64,000 nt of DNA from a virus. Shown here one piece after another: positions 40,093-48,106 of this stretch. Position numbers and translations under genes: made by a program. The notes beneath the pieces are model-generated. The model saw only the letters and a list, made by a program, of their open reading frames with translations, searched no databases and had not been told where the DNA came from. Every line of letters begins with the position of its first letter. Position 1 is the first letter of the stretch. The stretch spans positions 18,164 to 82,163 of IMG/VR virus record IMGVR_UViG_3300009506_000012; one strand, given 5' to 3'.

Positions 40093-42391
40093 AAAGAATA
40101 CATCGCTAAGTCGTAAGATCAATGACAGCATCAAGCAAGGAAAGCTCATGCCAGCCGTGGTCGTGGACGTATTCAATAAACGTGCGACTATTCAGCTTTC
40201 AGGAAATGGCGCACTACTTCATAACCTGCGTGTGATTGGCGGGCCAGTAGATAAACTGCAAAAAGTAGATGTAGACTTCACGACCCCGGAACCGACTGTG
40301 GTGGCGATCAGCAAAGAATGGGTGACTAGCGATGAACTCGAGAAAGCACTGAAGGCGCTTACCGCAGACAGTATCGAGCAGAAGTTGCGCTTCGATATTG
40401 TTCTTTTTTCCGGAGGTGGCGCACAGGACCAATACCCCCCAACCGCCGAAGGCCTCTCGAGCGCAGTTGATGCTGCCGGCAACGGGGATGTCATTTTTCT
40501 TCCGGATGTTGATATTGAGATCGACCTGACAATTCCTGAATATGTGACCTTGCGAGGAGTGAGCAAGCGGCAATCTATTATTCGTGGAAGCATCACCTTC
40601 AGCTCCGGGGTATCTTTTGAAAACCTGTGTTTGCTTCAGGGAAGGTTCACCAGTGAAGAAGTCGTAGGAATTACAGTCCCGGCTGTCACAAGTAAAACCT
40701 TCATCCGTCATTGTGAGATACATGGCTATAACTGCTCAGATGGGAACGCGGTAGCGGTTGACCTGGCGGCTGGTGCCAAGTTAGAGATCGAGCATTCCGT
40801 AGTGATCGGTGACGCGGCCAATGCAAGCGCCTGGGCTGTTCGCGGTGTAGCTGGAAGCACGTGCAGAATCAGTAATGGACAGGTGTTTGGAAAAACTGAT
40901 GTGTATACCGGTACAGGGATTTATGAATATTCAAACCTTGAATTTGAAAGCGAGATTGCAAGAGGTTGTATTGTTAGTGGGGAATTAAGGAACGGGGCCT
41001 CTGTCTCTAATTCGGTATACAACACTCTGGTTCCTGCGGGTGCTATTCTGGATCCAAGTGGTATTGTGACAGAACCTTATTTCAAGGAAATTTACGATAG
41101 TGTTCTCAATCTGTATGTTGGAGGCACACCTGTTCTTCGCGTGGGAGACTACATTTATTTCATCGATATGGATGGGTTTGCAGGTTCAAACGGGCAAGTC
41201 ATAGTTACTGAATATGATATCGTCAATGATACTTCTAAGAGTCTCAACGCAGGGACTTACTATACTCTTACGGGCAGGGATATAATCTGTGCTGGGGACA
41301 ACAGGAAAATCTATGCCGCTTTCAGATCTACCTTCAGCACAGTCGAAATTGATGTGATCGAGTGTGATTTTGAAAATGATACAGTTACCAATATAAAAAC
41401 ATGGGAAGATGGAGATGAACCAGGGTTCTACGACAACCCACGGGGCATCTACTGCCTTCAAGATACTTCGGGCAATTTGCATCTTGTCCTGTTTGGACAG
41501 TGGGAAAACACAAACAACACAAATGTGAACACGATAACCTGCTCCGGTGTTTACATCCGTCATTATGATTTTGCGGCTGATGCCTGGGTGACTAAAACAC
41601 TTGAATACAATTCTAACTATTATGGGATAAGTGCAAACTGGTATTTTCCTCCTGGCATGTGGGAAGATAAATTCCTTCTTTTTCCAACCCCGTCAACATT
41701 CGTTGCTGAGGATGCCGCTGGCAACGATCTGAATAACAATTACGATATACCTCCTGATGGACTATACGTGATGAGTGTTCCCATCTATGACATCAAAAAC
41801 AAAACATTCACACAACTCTATAGAGAGGTCACAGGCACTGATGACTGGACAGGCCAACCAAGTCTTGATATCGCAGCTGTCAGTCCTGCCACGGGTGAAG
41901 TCATCATAGGCTGGCAAAATGGCGATGGAAGCAACACCTATGATTCAGTCCATATATACAGGTGGGATATTGATACCGGCAACATCACTCACATTCATGA
42001 GACTGCTGATACTGGTACCCTAAGTTTCATGAACTCTGACACCGAACTCTATATTTTTGAATACACCAGCTACAGTCCTTATGTCGGTATTCTTAGAAAA
42101 GCCTCTGACTGGTCAATTCTCAGCTCTAATTTTTCGGTATCTCCTTTTGGGGTACGTATTGTGGATGATCAGGACCGGTTCTGGAGATATGATGAGACTA
42201 CTGAAAAGGTATTTGGCACCAAGGTCACAGATGATAGCGATCAAATATCTTTTGATGCACCTAAAAGTTTATTGTCTGACGGACAGGCTCAAGATTATTT
42301 CTTTATTCTTCTCATGGGTGACTGTATTGCAATCTGGATAAAAGAAGGCATATCTACTACTAATAGAGTACATATCTGGTTGGTGAAATGA
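40085..42391 (+). CDS. Tail fibre or spike protein with beta-helix
   Basis: 768 residues, GTG start with GGAG 6 bases upstream. Residues about 100-350 show the layout of a right-handed beta-helix (GNGDVIFLPDVDIEIDLTIP, YVTLRGVSKRQSIIRG), as in pectate-lyase-like phage spikes that bind or cut polysaccharide. The C-terminal 400 residues look like a propeller. Likely receptor binding or depolymerase; catalytic residues were not identified. Confidence 0.65.
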   Translation: MPKKNTSLSRKINDSIKQGKLMPAVVVDVFNKRATIQLSGNGALLHNLRVIGGPVDKLQKVDVDFTTPEPTVVAISKEWVTSDELEKALKALTADSIEQKLRFDIVLFSGGGAQDQYPPTAEGLSSAVDAAGNGDVIFLPDVDIEIDLTIPEYVTLRGVSKRQSIIRGSITFSSGVSFENLCLLQGRFTSEEVVGITVPAVTSKTFIRHCEIHGYNCSDGNAVAVDLAAGAKLEIEHSVVIGDAANASAWAVRGVAGSTCRISNGQVFGKTDVYTGTGIYEYSNLEFESEIARGCIVSGELRNGASVSNSVYNTLVPAGAILDPSGIVTEPYFKEIYDSVLNLYVGGTPVLRVGDYIYFIDMDGFAGSNGQVIVTEYDIVNDTSKSLNAGTYYTLTGRDIICAGDNRKIYAAFRSTFSTVEIDVIECDFENDTVTNIKTWEDGDEPGFYDNPRGIYCLQDTSGNLHLVLFGQWENTNNTNVNTITCSGVYIRHYDFAADAWVTKTLEYNSNYYGISANWYFPPGMWEDKFLLFPTPSTFVAEDAAGNDLNNNYDIPPDGLYVMSVPIYDIKNKTFTQLYREVTGTDDWTGQPSLDIAAVSPATGEVIIGWQNGDGSNTYDSVHIYRWDIDTGNITHIHETADTGTLSFMNSDTELYIFEYTSYSPYVGILRKASDWSILSSNFSVSPFGVRIVDDQDRFWRYDETTEKVFGTKVTDDSDQISFDAPKSLLSDGQAQDYFFILLMGDCIAIWIKEGISTTNRVHIWLVK

Positions 42392-42960
42392 TGGCCGCAA
42401 TTCCGCTGAAAGGTGATCGGTCTGCTAGAGATGATGTCAACTATCCCTCTCTGCATTCCAAAGGAATAGAGGATGGAAATCAAACTATCCATCTTCCTCC
42501 TGGGACAAGTGTAGGTGACATAGCTTATTGGGATGGAACCAAATGGACAACTCAACCTCTGACAGGCAGTCAAGGAGTCGTCCCACCTATCATGACCCTT
42601 GGCACCTATGAAGGATCCATACAGGTTGCTACCTCACCACTTGGAATTTACAACCGCTATGGGGAAAGCCGTGAGATCATAGAAGTCTTTTTATCCGTGT
42701 CTGCCGCTCCGGTCGGAGCAGATATTCTTGTTGATATTCTTGTCGGAGGTGCTTCTATCTTTGGAGCAACCAAAGCCACTCTTGCAGCTGGTCAAACTAC
42801 TGGTGTGATTACATCTTTCCTGGATCCTGTTTGGTTAGCCAACAGTAAGTTGGTTTGGGACATTACTCAAGTTGGTTCAAGCACACCTGGTTCCGACCTG
42901 GTTGTTCATATTCTGCATGAGAAATATTCAGTGCCTGGCTCTGGAGGCTCGGGTTCATGA
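42388..42960 (+). CDS. Tail fibre accessory protein
   Basis: 190 residues, starts ATGATG over the previous stop. The N-terminal part includes DIAYWDGTKWTTQPLTGSQG, a short fibre-type strand motif; the rest is beta-rich and ends in GSGGSGS, like the small protein at 35546. Function: minor fibre or linker, by position. Confidence 0.55.
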   Translation: MMAAIPLKGDRSARDDVNYPSLHSKGIEDGNQTIHLPPGTSVGDIAYWDGTKWTTQPLTGSQGVVPPIMTLGTYEGSIQVATSPLGIYNRYGESREIIEVFLSVSAAPVGADILVDILVGGASIFGATKATLAAGQTTGVITSFLDPVWLANSKLVWDITQVGSSTPGSDLVVHILHEKYSVPGSGGSGS

Positions 42961-44015
42961 CTAGACTCATTACTGATGATCTTGAATCTGGTTCTGGGAC
43001 TTGGGATAGCAGTACAAGCGCATCTGTTGTTACAGCTCCCGTTGCTCACGGGACATATGCAGTTAGACTTGGATCATATGGACAGGCACGATGGCTGAGT
43101 CTTACACTCACCGAAGCCTATACCCGTTTTTATTTCATGACAGATGATCATTCTAATTTGTATATGATCACAGGAATGAAAGCCAGTGCTACTATGGTAG
43201 CGAATTTAAGACGAGATGGAAGCACCAAAAAGTTACGCTATTATTTAGCAAACACTTTGAAACAAACAGGAAGCATTGATATCGAGCCGGGTACGTGGTA
43301 CCTGATTGAAACTTATTTTCTTGAAGCCTCTAGTGGTGGACGTTATGTTGTAAAAGTGAATGGGGTAACAGATATTGATTACACCGGAGATACAAAAGGA
43401 CCTTACGGGAATTGCACCGAATTCAACGTAGGAAAATACGATGTAGGGATTATCTATCACTATTTTGATGACATCGCAGTCAATGATCCGAACGGGGGTT
43501 CAGATGATTCCTGGATAGGCAATTATCCTGGTATCAACTTACTGAAAACGTTCGAGGGTATGACCCTGGCGGGGACTGGAACGGTACCTACAAGTGCGAC
43601 ATTAGACAAAACTCTTGGCAACATGACAGTTGCAGGAACTGCCGATATTGTTGTTTCAGGCGATCTTGATAAGTCCTTTGAGAACATGACCGTTTCAGGC
43701 AGCACTGAAACCTTCATTACAGCCTCACTGTCCAAGACTTTTGAGAACATGTTCACCGCAAGCCGTTCTCTGAATTCTGCTGGAAAGCGTTCCAGTGCGT
43801 TACAGTATCTAAAACCTTATATGATTGTTGGTGTGCTTCCGGATAATTACATTTCAAGTGAAGATCGAGCCCATGTTCTCGGTTATTATTCTCTTGTAGT
43901 AGACAACTTGCAAATAAACGCATCTCTAACAATAATTTTTGATGACTTTGTATTGGACGGGCTTATCCTTGCTCGAGAGGGCCGGGTCTGGGGACCGGCG
44001 ATACAGGCAGGCTAA
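42957..44015 (+). CDS. Fibre protein: lectin-like domain plus four short repeats
   Basis: 352 residues. Residues 1-190 resemble a LamG/concanavalin-type beta sandwich (TRFYFMTDDHSNLYMITGM, EPGTWYLIETYFLE). From about 195 there are four copies of the repeat LxKTFENMTxAGTxxV (TFEGM, TLGNM, SFENM, TFENM), the same unit as in the large fibre at 48103. Probably host-surface binding. Coupled by ATGA. Confidence 0.6.
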   Translation: MTRLITDDLESGSGTWDSSTSASVVTAPVAHGTYAVRLGSYGQARWLSLTLTEAYTRFYFMTDDHSNLYMITGMKASATMVANLRRDGSTKKLRYYLANTLKQTGSIDIEPGTWYLIETYFLEASSGGRYVVKVNGVTDIDYTGDTKGPYGNCTEFNVGKYDVGIIYHYFDDIAVNDPNGGSDDSWIGNYPGINLLKTFEGMTLAGTGTVPTSATLDKTLGNMTVAGTADIVVSGDLDKSFENMTVSGSTETFITASLSKTFENMFTASRSLNSAGKRSSALQYLKPYMIVGVLPDNYISSEDRAHVLGYYSLVVDNLQINASLTIIFDDFVLDGLILAREGRVWGPAIQAG

Positions 44016-44716
44016 TGGCAAATTTCACTCATCTTGGTTCTATGTCAAACATCTCGTGGACAACTAACTTGACCATAGCAATATACCTGTCAGTTGATTT
44101 CGCCTGGCCTTTATGGATATTGAATATTATTGTCGATAATCCAGCTGGAAGAAATTCTCCCGATACACCTGTTTGGAATACTGGCTATACCAGTGATCCA
44201 TTTACCGATTGCGGTCAGGGAGTTGTTAGCTCCGGAGGAGAGTTAGCCATTGAACAATGGTATATCCAATATCCAACAGTGGTGAATAATCGCGCATTAT
44301 CTTTTCACAATTACAACCAGGACAATGTTGGTGTGTTTTATTCACGCTTTGACATCGATACCGCTTTTGAAAGTTGTCAGCTCGAGGATTCTGGAAGCGG
44401 TTCAGGAACGGGTGCAGATCCATCTGTGGCAACTGCGAGTCTATCTGCAAATTCCCTGCTTTATGGACTTCTTGGTTCCGGATACAGAAATGCACCTGTT
44501 ACGGGTTCCGGATTTACTATGCTGGCTGAAGATGATGCCGGTCAATACGGTGCAGGTATCGAATATATGATTGATACTGGGGCAGCTGGCTCGAAGAATG
44601 TTGGTTGGACACAAAGCGCTGACGATTGGGCCGCGATTTACACGGCCTTTGAGGTTACGGCTGGTGGTATAGCGGTTCCTGTAATGACAGACTTGGCCAG
44701 GCAGAGGAGAAACTAA
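44015..44716 (+). CDS. Tail-associated protein
   Basis: 233 residues, TAATG coupling. Beta-rich N-terminal half (WTTNLTIAIYLSVDFAWPLW) and an Ala/Gly-rich C-terminal half; GSGSGTG linker near residue 127. No family recognised; it is one of a run of fibre and adhesion proteins. Confidence 0.55.
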   Translation: MANFTHLGSMSNISWTTNLTIAIYLSVDFAWPLWILNIIVDNPAGRNSPDTPVWNTGYTSDPFTDCGQGVVSSGGELAIEQWYIQYPTVVNNRALSFHNYNQDNVGVFYSRFDIDTAFESCQLEDSGSGSGTGADPSVATASLSANSLLYGLLGSGYRNAPVTGSGFTMLAEDDAGQYGAGIEYMIDTGAAGSKNVGWTQSADDWAAIYTAFEVTAGGIAVPVMTDLARQRRN

Positions 44717-45502
44717 ATGCGATTCCTGCGAAAGAACACAGCGGTTATTATTACAGTAGGACCGTTTCTAGATCCAGCCGATGGGGTTACTCCGGAAACA
44801 GCTCTAACTGTCACAAACTGCCATTTGACCATGATGCTTGATGACGATGATGGTTCAGCACCCAACCTGATTGTTGACACAGCTCCAACAGCTTCAGGAG
44901 GGGATAATGACATGGTTCACATTACCGGTGATGATGCCGGTTTCTATTCTCTCGAACTGACTGCCGCTCAGACCAACTACAATGGACGTGTCATCCTGGC
45001 CATTACAGATGCCGCCAATCATGTTCCAGTATGGCATGAATTCACCATCTTGCCTGGTGTGGTGTACGATTCGATTGTAAGCGGCTCCGATTATCTTCAG
45101 GTTGACACGCTTCAGATTGAGGGTACGGACGCAACCGATCAGCTGGATGCGCATGACGGCAACCCTCTTGATGCTGCTGGCGTCCGAAGCGCTGTTGGCC
45201 TGGCTTCTGCCAATCTTGATACCCAGCTTGATGCAATTCCAACTGCTTCAGAGATCAATGCTGAGGTTGTTGATGTATTGAAAACAGACACATCCACATT
45301 ACCCGGACAAGAATCCCCGTCTGCTACTCCGACCATTGAGGAAATGATCACCTGGCTGTATAAGTTTTTGCGCAACAAGAGTACGCAATCAGGTACCCAG
45401 ATGAGTGTTTACAATGATGCTGGTGATACAGTCGATCACAAGGCAACTGTTGGAGATGATGGGACGACATTTACACGTGGTGAAATACAAACTGGGCCAT
45501 AA
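44717..45502 (+). CDS. Tail fibre-type protein
   Basis: 261 residues. The N-terminal 115 residues are a beta domain. The centre holds AGVRSAVGLASANLDTQLDA, a motif I know from many phage tail-fibre and host-adhesion proteins. Beyond that come helical and polar parts. Likely part of the adhesion complex; no enzyme motif. Confidence 0.6.
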   Translation: MRFLRKNTAVIITVGPFLDPADGVTPETALTVTNCHLTMMLDDDDGSAPNLIVDTAPTASGGDNDMVHITGDDAGFYSLELTAAQTNYNGRVILAITDAANHVPVWHEFTILPGVVYDSIVSGSDYLQVDTLQIEGTDATDQLDAHDGNPLDAAGVRSAVGLASANLDTQLDAIPTASEINAEVVDVLKTDTSTLPGQESPSATPTIEEMITWLYKFLRNKSTQSGTQMSVYNDAGDTVDHKATVGDDGTTFTRGEIQTGP

Positions 45503-45588
45503 AATCACAAAACATTTATAATAGATATGTACATCCAACATAAACCAGACAGAACTGAATACTTCTTTTTTATAAAAGTGAGGTCGAA

Positions 45589-45999
45589 ATGACTATTCAA
45601 CTGTCTACCGCCGTTCGAAATGCAAAACTGGATGCTGTGGAATCTACTATTGGTGCTTCTGCTATCATGAAAATCTTTGATAGTGGTGGTTCTCCTCCGG
45701 CCAACTGCGCTGCCGCTGATGTTGGAACTGTACTGGCCACCATCAACCTTCCTGCTGACTGGATGGCCGCAGCTGCTTCAGGGGCAAAAGCAAAATCAGG
45801 AACATGGGAAGATACAAGTGCTGACAATGCCGGTGACGCAGATTACTTCCGTATCTATGACAATGGTGAAACAGCCTGTGGTATGCAAGGTTCTGCTGGT
45901 GACCTGGGTACCGAAGATCTTGTTTTGGATAATGCTACTATCGCTGCTGGTCAGCAAATCACGGTCACAGGATTTACCTGGACTGAAGGCAACGCATAA
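45589..45999 (+). CDS. Conserved tail-region protein
   Basis: 136 residues, preceded by GTGAGG. The pattern VRNAKLDAVESTIGASAIMKIF followed by NLPADWMAAAASGAKAKSGTW is common in phage proteins near fibre genes; function is unknown. A TATAAT box with no good -35 lies upstream near 45518. The hairpin at 46003 follows its stop. Confidence 0.65.
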   Translation: MTIQLSTAVRNAKLDAVESTIGASAIMKIFDSGGSPPANCAAADVGTVLATINLPADWMAAAASGAKAKSGTWEDTSADNAGDADYFRIYDNGETACGMQGSAGDLGTEDLVLDNATIAAGQQITVTGFTWTEGNA

Positions 46000-46002
46000 A
46001 AC

Positions 46003-46024
46003 TAGGGGGGTGAGAATCCCCCTA
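46003..46024 (+). terminator. Hairpin between fibre genes
   Basis: TAGGGGG (46003-46009) pairs with CCCCCTA (46018-46024), 8-base loop, then ATTTTATAT. It could terminate or attenuate transcription between the genes at 45589 and 46032. The U-tract is short. Confidence 0.5.
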
Positions 46025-46031
46025 ATTTTAT

Positions 46032-47804
46032 ATGTCTATCTCAATAACTAATCTCACAAGTGGCGATGGAGGGGCATCTCCGAATACTACTGCATCTATT
46101 TCCCCGACAAACGGGGCGGTTGTTTTTGCGTGGGTGGTTTGGGCGGTCAATACTTCGCATTCGGTCGTTTCTGATAGTGCTTCCGGTTGTGGGTTGACGT
46201 GGACGAAAGTTTCCGATTTTATTTGGGGAGTACGAAGGCGAGCATTTCTCTATGTTGGAACAGGCACGCCTTCAAGCGGTCAATTGACATTCAGCTTTGT
46301 TCCATCTGGAGGAACGGTTCAAGATTGCTTATGGATTGTGGATGAAGCAACGGGGTTAGATGCAACTACGCCGTATGGAAATGTTTATGACGCTGCGCAC
46401 GCGACCGATACTAATGTTTCCATTTCTATTGCAGAATCTCCGAATGCAGGTGATTTTGTTTGGTCGGCGATGGCTTGTGAAACGTTGAGTAGCACGATCA
46501 GCATCAACTCGGAATTAACAAATTTGACCGCAACCGTTGAAACGGGCGACAATGTAAGGAATATTGGGGCGGGATATGATTCATCTCCCGATTCAACTCC
46601 CACCCCTTCTTTCGATTACACGCCCGCAGGTTACTCGGGGATTGTTGCTTTAATTTTGAATGTCGCGTCTGCACCTGCTGTAGCTGTAGATCAGGAAGGA
46701 TTTCGGTTTCGTGATGATGATGGCTCTGAAAGCACAGCAAGTTGGAAAGCTGCTCAAGATACCGATGTTGTCATAGGCACAAATGAGCAATTCAGATTGC
46801 GTGAACTGCTCAATGCTACCGGCAATCCTGATTCTGCTCAATATCAGATTGAAGCACAACGACTGCTCAAAATCCTGGCTCATCCTGCTCAAGCTGACTG
46901 GTCACTGGAATCTACCAGCGCCATTGTGCCCGGCACGACCGGCGCATGGGATGATGCCCTGTGGATGTCTCGGCCTGGACCATTGATAAAGATCGGAAGT
47001 ACCTATTTCCTTTATTACACAGGCGCATTGTATGATGATGGGTATGGGGATGGAACATTCAGAGCTATTGGAGTATGTACTTCTACCGATGGTGTGAACT
47101 TCACCAAATACGCTGGTAATCCAATCATCACCTATACCACTACTGGATTTACAGAAATCGAAGAAGGCGCCTCAATTCCAACGATCTATATTGATCGAAC
47201 TGGAACACTCCACATGTGGTATGGAGCCTCTAAATATTATGATGTTGATCAGGTTGATGTAGATATCCGTTATCGAAAATCATTGGACGGCTATAACTGG
47301 ACTAATGACACATTAGTGCATGCTGCAACTGGAACCGAATACATTCCGACTTCACCTATGATTTGTGGCAACCAATGGAATCTATATGTCCTTGGACCAC
47401 TTACTTCAGGATATGGTGCTTTAGGTAGATTGTACGGATCATCCCCAACAGATATGCCAACTTATGAATTGATTAATGCAAGTAATTGGCGCTTCGGTGG
47501 CTCAGTAAACTTTTTGCAGGGTCGAGATTTGTATATGCTCGGGTTAACTGCATCAACTAATTTGTATAACTATCAAACTAGAACACTAGATTGTAATGAT
47601 CCATCTACAATTAGCAATCTTGTAGAGAGTGGTGGATTTGATCCTTATTACGGGCCAAATATCAACCTGGATCTTGACAATGAATTGTGGAGGATGTTTG
47701 TTCTTTCAGTAACTGGTGATGCGTATGATGGACATATACGGCAATACACCGCACCGTTTTCATGGACTGACCAAGAGGCTCTCGAGTGGCTGAAGATCCA
47801 GTAG
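46032..47804 (+). CDS. Fibre protein with Ig-like part and beta-propeller
   Basis: 590 residues. Residues 1-215 form a beta sandwich whose codons (many GCG, TCG, ACG) differ from those of neighbours, suggesting a recently acquired domain. Residues about 290-590 resemble a five-bladed propeller of GH43/GH32-type glycosidases (GPLIKIGSTYFLYYTG, CTSTDGVNFTKY). A sugar-binding or glycosidase role is possible; catalytic acids were not pinned down. Confidence 0.6.
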   Translation: MSISITNLTSGDGGASPNTTASISPTNGAVVFAWVVWAVNTSHSVVSDSASGCGLTWTKVSDFIWGVRRRAFLYVGTGTPSSGQLTFSFVPSGGTVQDCLWIVDEATGLDATTPYGNVYDAAHATDTNVSISIAESPNAGDFVWSAMACETLSSTISINSELTNLTATVETGDNVRNIGAGYDSSPDSTPTPSFDYTPAGYSGIVALILNVASAPAVAVDQEGFRFRDDDGSESTASWKAAQDTDVVIGTNEQFRLRELLNATGNPDSAQYQIEAQRLLKILAHPAQADWSLESTSAIVPGTTGAWDDALWMSRPGPLIKIGSTYFLYYTGALYDDGYGDGTFRAIGVCTSTDGVNFTKYAGNPIITYTTTGFTEIEEGASIPTIYIDRTGTLHMWYGASKYYDVDQVDVDIRYRKSLDGYNWTNDTLVHAATGTEYIPTSPMICGNQWNLYVLGPLTSGYGALGRLYGSSPTDMPTYELINASNWRFGGSVNFLQGRDLYMLGLTASTNLYNYQTRTLDCNDPSTISNLVESGGFDPYYGPNINLDLDNELWRMFVLSVTGDAYDGHIRQYTAPFSWTDQEALEWLKIQ

Positions 47805-48106
47805 TGAAATGGCGTATCTATTATGAGAATGGAACCACGTTTAGCGATTTAGATGGTGACTTCTTCGATGCACCCACTTATGGTGTGTTGGCAATAGCCT
47901 GTGATGATGGAGAATGGATAAATGGGGACATCACGGGCTTACTTCAATATCTTCAAAAACTCGGTATCGTGAAAATCGGGATCCATTCTGATAATTCAGT
48001 TTACAACCAGGTTCTTCACAAAGCCAGGCATGATAAGGACCTCAATGCAGACAGGGTAATTCTCGAGGGCGAGACTTACTACATGTTCAAAGGACCGCTT
48101 AGATGA
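47786..48106 (+). CDS. Small tail-region protein
   Basis: 106 residues, GTG start, overlapping the previous gene by 19 bases and the next by ATGA. The first 60 residues (VVKWRIYYENGTTFSDLDGD) look like a small beta domain. Function unknown; perhaps a fibre chaperone or an adaptor. Confidence 0.6.
   Translation: MAEDPVVKWRIYYENGTTFSDLDGDFFDAPTYGVLAIACDDGEWINGDITGLLQYLQKLGIVKIGIHSDNSVYNQVLHKARHDKDLNADRVILEGETYYMFKGPLR

Noticed and set aside
40085-42391. Pectate lyase enzyme call for the beta-helix fibre
   Set aside because: The fold pattern is present but I could not identify catalytic residues, so only a spike or fibre role is claimed.
47209-47225. Possible ninth palindrome copy, CTCCACATGTGGTATGG
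   Set aside because: Only CCACATGTGG is palindromic; the outer CT/AG pairs are missing, so it does not match the motif.
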